Positions 5,988 to 12,681 of a DNA stretch of 22,136 nucleotides are shown here, piece after piece. The stretch is taken from the IMG/VR virus record IMGVR_UViG_3300007734_000475, positions 1-22,136 of that record; one strand, 5' to 3'. A program made the translations under genes and the position numbers. Position 1 is the first letter of the stretch. Each line of letters opens with the position of its first letter. Source of the DNA: a virus. The notes beneath the pieces were generated by a model. The model did no database searches. It saw nothing but the letters and a program-made list of their open reading frames with translations, and was not told the DNA's origin.

Positions 5988-8551
5988 GCCAATACACAAA
6001 AAGTACTAATTTCGCCACAAAAGATAACCTTAGCCCTGGTGATCCGCTTAAGATTGTCCGTGGTACTGAGATTGACACTGAGTTCAATAATATCTCTACT
6101 GCCATCTCTACGAAGACAGATAACTCTGCTGCGGCAATCACTGGTGGTTCGATTACTGGTATCACAGACTTAGCCATTGCTGATGGCGGTACTGGAGCTT
6201 CTACGGCTACTGCGGCTTTGAATAATCTATTGCCTAGCCAAACAAGTAACGCAAACAAATACCTCCAAACTGATGGCACTAACGCTACTTGGGATGCAGT
6301 AAGCCTTTCTACTTCCGACATTACAGGCACTCTTCCAGTAGCCAATGGTGGTACAGGTGTAACTTCATCTACAGGTACAGGTTCAGTGGTGTTGTCAAAC
6401 TCGCCAACACTTGTTACTCCCGCATTGGGAACTCCCGCTTCTGGTACGGCTACTAACCTAACTGGTCTGCCGATCTCAACAGGTGTCTCTGGTCTTGGTA
6501 CTGGTGTGGCTACGTTCTTGGGTACTCCATCTAGTGCCAACCTTGCATCTGCCGTAACAGACGAAACTGGTTCTGGTGCTTTGGTGTTCGCCAACTCACC
6601 CACCTTGGTTACTCCTGCTTTAGGCACTCCATCTGCTTTGGTAGGCACAAACATCACGGGTACTGCCTCTGGTCTGACTGCGGGTAATGTCACAACTAAC
6701 GCCAACTTAACAGGTGCAGTCACTTCTGTTGGCAATGCAACATCTTTAGGTTCATTCACATCTGCTCAACTGGCTACTGCTTTGACTGATGAAACTGGCA
6801 GTGGATCAAATGTCTTTGCGACTTCTCCGACTTTGGTGACTCCAGTTCTAGGAACTCCTACATCTGTGACGCTAACCAATGCAACTGGCTTGCCATTGTC
6901 TACAGGTGTGACAGGTACGCTTCCAGTTCTAAATGGTGGCACTGGCGTAACAACATCTACTGGTTCTGGCAACAATGTCTTGTCTACAAGCCCAACCCTT
7001 GTCACGCCTATCCTTGGAACACCAACATCAGGAAACTTCAGCACTGGCACATTTACATGGCCTACGTTTAACCAGAACACAACTGGAACTGCTGCTGGAC
7101 TGTCTGCCACTTTAGCCACAACATCAGGCGGCACAGGCTTAACATCATTCACATCAGGCGGTGTGGTTTACGCCTCAAGTACAAGTGCATTGGCTACTGG
7201 CTCTGCGCTTACTTTTGATGGGGTTACTTTTTCGACTACAGCAAAAATTTATTCAGCAGGTTCAAGTACATCTGCCACATATTTTCAAAGAAGCATTGCG
7301 CCTGCTACAGAATCAGGTACTGAAACAGCAATAGTAACTACAGGCAACGGAGACAATCAAAGAGCAGGCTTGTTTGCCTCAAACAATTACGCAAGTAACT
7401 TAACAACTGAACTTATATTTAAAACTAATGCTTCAACTGGTAGCGCAACTGAAGGTCTGCGCCTAACAAGCACATCGCTATACACCGCAAGCGGCATCAA
7501 TGTGGGGTTTGGGACAAGTTCGCCTGCACAAACACTTCATGTAAAAACATCAACATCTGCAACACCAATTACTTTGGGTGTGTTGTCAAACGCTACAGGC
7601 TTACCAGCGTTGTCATTTAATGGTGCATACGCATCGTCAACAATGGCGGGTATTTATGCTAATGGTGCAACAAGCACAAGTCTTTACTATGAAGTGCCAT
7701 CAGGAAATAGCCATTTCTGGGGTATTGCTGATTCAACCAAAATGACCCTCGACAGCGCAGCCAATCTAGGGCTTGGTGTTACACCGAGTGCTTGGGGTTC
7801 ATCGTTTAAAGTTTTGCAATTTGCAAATGCGGCAAGTATTGGTAGTTCAAATGACCCAACATTGCAGATTACACAGAATGGTTTTTACAACGGCACTAAT
7901 TGGATTTATAGCACCACCGCACCCGTTTCAAATTATTACCAATCTGCTGGAACTCATGTTTGGCGCACAGCCGCATCAGGCACAGCAGGAAACGCTATCT
8001 CCTTTACTCAAGCAATGTCGCTAGATGCGTCTTCTAGGTTAAGTGTTGGAACAACAAGCACTCTTGGGCAATTAACAGTTTCAGCAGGCTCAAATAGAAA
8101 CGGACTTTGGGTTGAAAACGATACATACGATTATCAAACCTTAAGTTTGTATAACAAAGCAGATGCTAACGACAATATTTTTGCTCGTTTCTTTACGGAA
8201 TCAGCATCACCAAATGCAAGAGGCTCAATCACCTATAACCGCACAGGCGGTTTGGTTGCGTACAACACAACTTCTGATTACAGAGCAAAAGACATAAGTG
8301 GCCCTGTTACTGATAGCGGTTCATTGATTGATTCTGTGCCTGTTTACATGGGAACAATGAAGGGTGCTACACAAGAACGCCCAATGTTCATTGCTCACGA
8401 AACACCCGCCTATGCACATACTGGTGAAAAAGACGCAGTAGATGCAGACGGAAATCCTGTTTATCAGCAAATGGATGCCTCTGCACTTATCCCTGTAATG
8501 TGGGCTGAAATTCAATCTTTGCGTCAGCGTTTGTCTGCCGCTAATCTTTAA
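5984..8551 (+). CDS. Tail fibre with C-terminal S74 autoprotease/chaperone
   Basis: 855 residues. The N-terminus (STNFATKDNLSPGDPLKIVR, then GTEIDTEFNNISTAI) is a common virion-anchor opening in phage fibres. Residues about 60-400 are Ser/Thr/Gly/Ala-rich with four SPTLVTPxLGTP repeats, likely a long trimeric beta shaft. The C-terminal 94 residues begin TTSDYRAK and contain FIAHETPAYA and a final coiled coil (WAEIQSLRQRLSA), the intramolecular chaperone (peptidase S74) plan of endosialidases. Ser764 and Lys769 are the expected cleavage dyad, so about 92 residues should be released after trimer folding. The middle (about 430-760) probably carries receptor-binding parts. It overlaps the nozzle gene by 4 nt. 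Confidence 0.88.
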   Translation: MSQYTKSTNFATKDNLSPGDPLKIVRGTEIDTEFNNISTAISTKTDNSAAAITGGSITGITDLAIADGGTGASTATAALNNLLPSQTSNANKYLQTDGTNATWDAVSLSTSDITGTLPVANGGTGVTSSTGTGSVVLSNSPTLVTPALGTPASGTATNLTGLPISTGVSGLGTGVATFLGTPSSANLASAVTDETGSGALVFANSPTLVTPALGTPSALVGTNITGTASGLTAGNVTTNANLTGAVTSVGNATSLGSFTSAQLATALTDETGSGSNVFATSPTLVTPVLGTPTSVTLTNATGLPLSTGVTGTLPVLNGGTGVTTSTGSGNNVLSTSPTLVTPILGTPTSGNFSTGTFTWPTFNQNTTGTAAGLSATLATTSGGTGLTSFTSGGVVYASSTSALATGSALTFDGVTFSTTAKIYSAGSSTSATYFQRSIAPATESGTETAIVTTGNGDNQRAGLFASNNYASNLTTELIFKTNASTGSATEGLRLTSTSLYTASGINVGFGTSSPAQTLHVKTSTSATPITLGVLSNATGLPALSFNGAYASSTMAGIYANGATSTSLYYEVPSGNSHFWGIADSTKMTLDSAANLGLGVTPSAWGSSFKVLQFANAASIGSSNDPTLQITQNGFYNGTNWIYSTTAPVSNYYQSAGTHVWRTAASGTAGNAISFTQAMSLDASSRLSVGTTSTLGQLTVSAGSNRNGLWVENDTYDYQTLSLYNKADANDNIFARFFTESASPNARGSITYNRTGGLVAYNTTSDYRAKDISGPVTDSGSLIDSVPVYMGTMKGATQERPMFIAHETPAYAHTGEKDAVDADGNPVYQQMDASALIPVMWAEIQSLRQRLSAANL
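6385..7030 (+). repeat. Four imperfect repeats encoding SPTLVTPxLGTP in the fibre shaft
   Basis: Copies start near 6400, 6597, 6825 and 6988, each encoding SPTLVTP[AVI]LGTP. They are flanked by related pieces TDETGSG (twice) and LPVxNGGTGVTxSTGxG (twice). Spacing is uneven (about 160-230 nt), so these are diverged protein modules, not a DNA array. Confidence 0.8.
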
Positions 8552-8559
8552 GGACTGAC

Positions 8560-8727
8560 ATGACCAAAGATGAAGCCTTACAACTTGCGCTAGAAGCTTT
8601 TGAAAAAATGGCATCTTGGAGAGATGGTGAAGTTGGAAGCCACATGGATGAGCCTTATGCCGCTGAAATTTCAAGAAATGCTATTTCCGCTATTAAACAA
8701 GCATTAAACACAGAGGAAACAGTTTGA
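8560..8727 (+). CDS. Small helical protein, MTKDEALQLALEA type
   Basis: 55 residues, all helical in appearance. It opens MTKDEALQLALEAFEKMASW and ends AISAIKQALNTEETV. The opening is nearly identical to the N-terminus of the minus-strand gene at 19686-20129 (MTKDEALKLALEALEEAWYH), and its end is shared with the next gene, so it belongs to a small in-genome family. Such proteins with a KQAL/KEAL end are common accessory genes in phages of Gram-negative hosts, with no known function. It starts 8 nt after the fibre stop with AGGA as ribosome site. Its TGA overlaps the next start, a TTG. Confidence 0.75.
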   Translation: MTKDEALQLALEAFEKMASWRDGEVGSHMDEPYAAEISRNAISAIKQALNTEETV

Positions 8728-8934
8728 CTACTATGATTAAAGATTTAATAGAAGACTTGCGTTTAAACCACGAATATTGTCCTCAAGAAGTTATCTTGCA
8801 AGCCGCTGATATTCTTGAAAAAGCATTAGAAACCTTGGAAAAGATTGCCAATGTAAATGCAATGGACTATGAGTATCAGCAATGGGCAAGAGAAGCCCTT
8901 AAACAATTAAACACAGAGGAAACAGTATGACTAC
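8703..8934 (+). repeat. 29-bp direct repeat at two gene junctions (8703-8731 and 8906-8934)
   Basis: Both copies begin ATTAAACACAGAGGAAACAG and run through the stop of one gene into the start of the next. They match at 28 of 29 positions; the one difference turns the start codon TTG (first copy) into ATG (second). Start-to-start spacing is 203 nt. It indicates that the intervening small gene arose by duplication or recombination at the repeat. Confidence 0.85.
8724..8930 (+). CDS. Small helical protein, paralogue of preceding gene (TTG start)
   Basis: 68 residues starting with TTG in a TTGA overlap with the previous stop; an alternative ATG lies at 8733, 3 codons in. The GAGGAAA sequence at 8713-8719 is a plausible ribosome site for either. 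The core ALETLEKIA and the end REALKQLNTEETV align with ALEAFEKMA and AIKQALNTEETV of the preceding gene. Residues about 1-35 (IKDLIEDLRLNHEYCPQEVI) are different and occur in many phage micro-proteins. It appears to be a mosaic of a different N-terminus and the shared C-terminal module. Function unknown. Confidence 0.7.
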   Translation: MTTMIKDLIEDLRLNHEYCPQEVILQAADILEKALETLEKIANVNAMDYEYQQWAREALKQLNTEETV

Positions 8935-9223
8935 ACAATGGACTATCTCAACTCTTGAGCGTGAGACCTCAAACGGATTCGTAATTGTTGCCCACTGGCA
9001 AGCCACAGCAGTAGATGGAGACTACACAGCCCAAATCTATTCAACTTGCTCATGGGCAGAAGGAACACCTACGATTCCATATGCAGACCTGACACAAGAA
9101 ACAGTCCTTAATTGGGTATGGGCTAATGGTGTTGACAAGCAAGCCACAGAAGATGCACTAGCAGCTAACATTGCTTTGCAGAAGAATCCTGTGACTGCTA
9201 CTGGGACACCTTGGTCAGCATGA
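8927..9223 (+). CDS. DUF7936-like phage protein
   Basis: 98 residues: WTISTLERETSNGFVIVAHW, then DGDYTAQIYSTCSWAEGTP and IPYADLTQETVLNWVWANGV, ending NPVTATGTPWSA. This pattern is a common small protein after fibre genes in marine and freshwater phages; I believe it corresponds to DUF7936. The many Trp and beta-strand patterns plus the NPVxxxGTPW end suggest a compact beta/helix fold. Its place after the fibre gene could mean a fibre-associated or assembly role, which is inference. It overlaps its neighbours by 4 nt on each side. Confidence 0.75.
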   Translation: MTTQWTISTLERETSNGFVIVAHWQATAVDGDYTAQIYSTCSWAEGTPTIPYADLTQETVLNWVWANGVDKQATEDALAANIALQKNPVTATGTPWSA

Positions 9224-9318
9224 AGTACCCTAGTTATTGTTGCCAGAAATGTGGTGAACACATAGGCTGGCTTGGACGACTTTTAAAATTTAATCATACT
9301 TGCAAAAAACTATTATGA
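9220..9318 (+). CDS. Zinc-finger-like micro-protein (32 aa)
   Basis: Only 32 residues. MKYPSYCCQKCGEHIGWLGR is followed by a short linker and NHTCKKLL. Cys8 and Cys11 form a CxxC (Cys7 is an extra candidate), and His26 and Cys28 could complete a zinc site. Similar YCCQKCGExIGWLGR micro-proteins recur in phages with this gene order. ATGA overlaps on both ends link it to its neighbours, which supports real translation despite its size. Metal binding and any nucleic-acid role are inferred. Confidence 0.7.
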   Translation: MKYPSYCCQKCGEHIGWLGRLLKFNHTCKKLL

Positions 9319-9455
9319 AATTAGAACTAGACGTAAACGAAATTAACTTTGTTCTACAGACCTTGGGAAACCTCCCATCGTCTAGTGGTGTGTGGCCTTT
9401 GATTGTTAAGATTAAAGAGCAAGCAGAGGCTCAATTGCCTAAAGAAGAGGAATAA
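9315..9455 (+). CDS. Small conserved phage protein (46 aa)
   Basis: 46 residues opening [20 protein letters not shown], with a [16 protein letters not shown] helix. The pattern LELDVxExNxxLQxLGxLPxxxGVWPLIxKI is familiar from many tailed phages, where it lies near fibre genes or early genes; no function is established to my knowledge. The start overlaps the zinc-finger micro-gene by 4 nt. The next gene begins 5 nt after its stop. Confidence 0.75.
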   Translation: MKLELDVNEINFVLQTLGNLPSSSGVWPLIVKIKEQAEAQLPKEEE

Positions 9456-9460
9456 ATATC

Positions 9461-11470
9461 ATGGCCGTGACAAGTCAACAAATTATAGATTTTCTGGTAT
9501 CAAACCCAGGCATGAGTGATGCCCAGATTGTTGCGGCTATGGAGCAATATGGAGTATCTCCTGCTCAAATGGCTCAAGCTGTTGGCTTGCCAGAGGGAGA
9601 GGTTGTTTCTAGGGTTGCGGCAGTTGTTCCACCTGGTCAAGCAAAACTTCTTGGTGACACATGGGTTCAACCAAACTACCAAACTATTGGTTCTGGTGAA
9701 GACCAACAAATTGGAGCTATTGAGAGTGTTCAAACCTATAAAACATCTGGTGATGTAAATAGCCAAGTTCCTGTAGGAACAACCATTCAGAACTATAGTC
9801 CTACTGGTGAATTTGCTGGTACTTCACAAACAACTCCAAGTGGTGGGACTTCATTCTTTGGTGGTTTAATAGACGCTTTTAAAGACCCTGTAGTGTTAGC
9901 CGCTTTGGGCGGTGCTGCTGCGGGTGGATTGCTAGGTACTGGCGGTGCATTGGGAGGTGCGGGGACTACTTTTGCAGGTGAAGCACTTGCTGATGCAAGT
10001 TTACTTTCTGGTGGGGGTGGTACTGCTCTTGGTTCTACTTTGGGTGGAACTACTTTTGCAGGCGAGGCATTAGCTGATGCGGGATTACTTTCTGGTGGTG
10101 GTTTAACTACTGGAGCATTAACCGCTGGTGGAATTGGTGGTACTGTTGCAGGAATGGGTACAGGAACTGGAATAACCGCAGGTGCTGGCGGTCTAGGTCT
10201 TAGCACAACTGGTGCGGGTCTTGGTACTTTAGGAACTGGCGCAGGAATTACCGCAGGTACAGGTTTAACAGGTACTGGTGTTTTAACAGGTTCAGGTCTT
10301 GGCACTACTTTGCTTGGTACTGGTGCTGGTGCATTGACGGGAACTGGAATCCTTACAGGCTCTGGACTTGGTACTACTTTATTGGGTACAGGAACAGGAA
10401 CAGGCGTTACTGGTGGTGTCACTGGTTTAGGTACAGGAACACTTGGTACGGGTGCATTAACAACTGGTGTGGGTACTGGTCTTGGTACAGGATTAAACGC
10501 AAGCAATCTAGCTAATCTACTTTCTGGTGGGCTAGGTACTGCGGGTAGTTTGCTTCAGATGCAACAATCTAAAGAAGCGGCTTTGGCGGCTCAACAAAGA
10601 ATTGATGCTGAAACTGTTGCGGCTAAAGCGGCTTCTCAGTTTAGACCTATTGGCATGACCACCCGCTTTGGTACTTCTCAGTTTGCAGTTGATCCTGTAA
10701 CTGGTCAGTTGACTAGCGCAGGATATACCTTAAGTCCTGAAGCTAAGAATGCTCAAGATCGTTTGGTTAAGTTGGCTGAACAAGGTTTAGTACAAGCTGA
10801 AGGAGCGCAAGCTCAATTTGCTCCTCTTCAAACAGGTGCTCAAAGTTTGTTTAACCTTGGTAATCAGTATCTTGCTCAGAGTCCTCAAGATGTGGCACAG
10901 AACTATCTGAATCAACAGATGGCTTTGCTACAACCTGGTCGTGAGTTAGAGTTAGCTAATCTGCAAAACAGACTGCAACAACAAGGTCGTGGTGGTTTGT
11001 CTGTTGCTCAAGGCGGTACTTTGGGTGCTACTACACCTGAACTACAGGCTTTGTTTAATGCCCGTGCTCAACAAGAGGCTCAGTTGGCGGCACAGGCTCA
11101 ACAAGCGGGTCAACAACAGGTTACATTCGGTGCGGGTCTATTGGGTCAAGGCTCACAAGCTATGGGACAATACTATGGTGGTCAGCAAGCGGCTTATACG
11201 CCTTATACGACTGCTTTAGGTCAGGTTCAAGGCTTAGAGACTGCGGCACAACAACCCTTCACTATGGGTACTAATCTAGCTCAACAAACATCTCAAGCAG
11301 GAACAAATGTAGGGAAATTGGGTTTAACGGGTGCTCAACTGAGTACCAATTTAGCAACAAGTGCGAATGCTACCGCTAATCCTTATGCTCAAGCATTGAT
11401 GGCGGCAGGTAATCCTAACGCTATGTTTGGTCAAGCACTTGGCAATGTGTTTGGCGGTCTATTTTCGTAA
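9461..11470 (+). CDS. Internal virion / ejection protein with Gly-Thr-rich segment
   Basis: 669 residues. Residues about 8-52 ([20 protein letters not shown] then [16 protein letters not shown]) form a helical motif often found at the N-terminus of phage internal proteins. Residues about 126-343 are a low-complexity Gly/Thr/Leu/Ala region with internal repeats. The rest is Ala/Gln-rich helix ([20 protein letters not shown] and on). The gene lies after the fibre module and before two more large helical proteins, as ejection proteins do in short-tailed phages, where they leave the head and build a channel across the envelope. The role is inferred from position and composition. Ribosome site GAGGAA precedes the ATG. 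Confidence 0.6.
   Translation: MAVTSQQIIDFLVSNPGMSDAQIVAAMEQYGVSPAQMAQAVGLPEGEVVSRVAAVVPPGQAKLLGDTWVQPNYQTIGSGEDQQIGAIESVQTYKTSGDVNSQVPVGTTIQNYSPTGEFAGTSQTTPSGGTSFFGGLIDAFKDPVVLAALGGAAAGGLLGTGGALGGAGTTFAGEALADASLLSGGGGTALGSTLGGTTFAGEALADAGLLSGGGLTTGALTAGGIGGTVAGMGTGTGITAGAGGLGLSTTGAGLGTLGTGAGITAGTGLTGTGVLTGSGLGTTLLGTGAGALTGTGILTGSGLGTTLLGTGTGTGVTGGVTGLGTGTLGTGALTTGVGTGLGTGLNASNLANLLSGGLGTAGSLLQMQQSKEAALAAQQRIDAETVAAKAASQFRPIGMTTRFGTSQFAVDPVTGQLTSAGYTLSPEAKNAQDRLVKLAEQGLVQAEGAQAQFAPLQTGAQSLFNLGNQYLAQSPQDVAQNYLNQQMALLQPGRELELANLQNRLQQQGRGGLSVAQGGTLGATTPELQALFNARAQQEAQLAAQAQQAGQQQVTFGAGLLGQGSQAMGQYYGGQQAAYTPYTTALGQVQGLETAAQQPFTMGTNLAQQTSQAGTNVGKLGLTGAQLSTNLATSANATANPYAQALMAAGNPNAMFGQALGNVFGGLFS
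9965..10470 (+). repeat. Imperfect tandem repeats encoding the Gly/Thr-rich segment
   Basis: Two units encoding [18 protein letters not shown] start at about 9965 and 10049 (84-nt period). Two units encoding [18 protein letters not shown] lie at about 10270 and 10339 (69-nt period). Around them are shorter GGTACTGG/GGAACTGG-type repeats giving GTGTG runs. Copies differ at third codon positions, so selection holds the protein pattern. Confidence 0.75.
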
Positions 11471-11479
11471 GGAATCATC

Positions 11480-11980
11480 ATGGCAGACAGAATCGTGGCA
11501 GGTCTTTTCGGCATGACTCCTGAAGCATATCAGGGTCAACAGTACCAACAAGACTTAAAAAGAAGCTATGAATTAGCACAATTAGACCCTGGTGCTGCGG
11601 CTCGTGCGCAGTTGGGTGCAAGTGTTGGTCAACTAGGTCGTGGCTTTGCGGGTGCTATGGGCATAGAAGACCCTCAATTGAAGCTAATCAGTGCTAGGAA
11701 TGCTATTGCCCAACAAATTGACCAAACCAATCCTGAGTCGATCCTGAAGGGTGCTCAGATGTTGGCTCAAGCGGGCGACCAACAAGGTGCTATGGCTTTG
11801 GCTCAATATGCTCGTCAAGCGCAAGGTGAGATGGCTCTTGTACAGCAGAGAAAAGCAGCAGAACAAGCATCTTTGGCACAACTGCTAAGACTCAATTATC
11901 TATCAGGCAAGAAGAACAATTGCGTGATGAGTTATCTAAACTTCCACCTGATGCAACGCAAGACCAAATTCTTGGCGTAG
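11480..11980 (+). CDS. Internal virion protein, N-terminal part (frameshifted)
   Basis: 166 residues as read. AAGGA precedes the ATG 9 nt after the previous stop. Residues 1-133 are a coherent Gln/Ala-rich helical protein (AGLFGMTPEAYQGQQYQQDL ... ALVQQRKAAEQASLAQ). The final 33 residues (LLRLNYLSGKKNNCVMSYLN and on) look random and overlap the next open frame, which continues the helical pattern at once (TAKTQLSIRQEEQLRDELSK). A shift of -1 near 11879-11881 joins the two into one protein of about 397 residues. It probably is an ejection protein between those at 9461 and 12682. Its current end is unlikely to be the functional one unless the shift is programmed. Confidence 0.65.
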   Translation: MADRIVAGLFGMTPEAYQGQQYQQDLKRSYELAQLDPGAAARAQLGASVGQLGRGFAGAMGIEDPQLKLISARNAIAQQIDQTNPESILKGAQMLAQAGDQQGAMALAQYARQAQGEMALVQQRKAAEQASLAQLLRLNYLSGKKNNCVMSYLNFHLMQRKTKFLA

Positions 11981-12672
11981 TAACTAAGTATGGTTCGCCA
12001 GATAAAGTATTGGCTGCTTTACAAGGTTCTGCTGACAGAGCTGCCCAACGAGAAGCCATGCTTACATTGGGTCGTGAAAAAATTGAAGCTAAATTAGAAT
12101 CTGACCTTAGACAAGCAAAAACTGATATAGAAAAAGAGCAGATGAAAATTGAAGCAAGAAAAGAACTTGCTCAATTAGTTGCATCTCTTAAAGGCCCAAG
12201 TGCTGCTGTACTGAAGGCTCAAGAAAAGGCTGACAAAATTGCAGAAGGCAAAGCGGGTCTTTCAGATACTCTTGAAGTAGCAAAAACACTTGTTAATGAT
12301 ATTGCAAAACTTGGTGGTATGACGAGCACTGCAAAACAACCATTAGCAAATTTAGTAACCTCATTGGGTACTGGAACAGTTGGTCAAATGGCTGGTCAAG
12401 CGTTTGGAACTCCAACGCAAGCAAAACGAGATGAGCTAAAAAGTGTAAGACTTCAGTTATTGAATGCGGTTAAAGAAGCAACTGGCATGAGCGCTCAACA
12501 ACTTAACTCTAATGTTGAATTGAAAACTTGGTTAGATTCGCTTGGCAGTGAGAAAATGACCAAAGAAGCAAATCTTGCAATCATTAACAATATCTCCAAT
12601 AGATTCTTAAAGGGAACTATCAATTCCCCTGAAGGTTCTGGCACTGCTTCAAACCCGATTGTTCTAAAGTAA
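11920..12672 (+). CDS. Internal virion protein, C-terminal part (frameshifted, weak TTG start)
   Basis: 250 residues if begun at a TTG at 11920, which has no convincing ribosome site; the frame is open back to 11830 without any ATG or GTG. It is a long charged helix (about 45-110: REKIEAKLESDLRQAKTDIE and on) followed by a globular part containing TPTQAKRDELKSVRLQLLNA and VELKTWLDSLGSEKMT, ending SGTASNPIVLK. It is best read as the continuation of the gene starting at 11480. The next gene starts 9 nt after its stop with TAAGGA, so the operon is intact. If it were translated alone, initiation would have to be coupled to the upstream frame. Confidence 0.65.
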   Translation: MRDELSKLPPDATQDQILGVVTKYGSPDKVLAALQGSADRAAQREAMLTLGREKIEAKLESDLRQAKTDIEKEQMKIEARKELAQLVASLKGPSAAVLKAQEKADKIAEGKAGLSDTLEVAKTLVNDIAKLGGMTSTAKQPLANLVTSLGTGTVGQMAGQAFGTPTQAKRDELKSVRLQLLNAVKEATGMSAQQLNSNVELKTWLDSLGSEKMTKEANLAIINNISNRFLKGTINSPEGSGTASNPIVLK

Positions 12673-12681
12673 GGAATTAAA

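Noticed and set aside
5965-6759. A 264-codon open frame on the minus strand opposite the fibre gene
   Set aside because: It arises from the repetitive Thr/Ser/Gly codons of the fibre shaft; its product is a Val/Pro/Ala string without domain features, and it lies wholly opposite a well-supported gene.
6385-7030. Possible CRISPR-like array in the repeated part of the fibre gene
   Set aside because: Repeats are diverged, uneven in spacing, in frame and encode a conserved peptide.
9793-10506. A 237-codon minus-strand open frame rich in Val-Pro repeats
   Set aside because: Shadow of the Gly/Thr-rich repeats in the ejection-type protein; low complexity and no ribosome site of note.
11840-11880. 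Canonical programmed -1 slippery heptamer to explain the split gene
   Set aside because: Only AAAAG is present in the overlap; no X-XXY-YYZ heptamer in the correct frame and no obvious downstream pseudoknot were seen, and protein continuity points to the later position 11879-11881.
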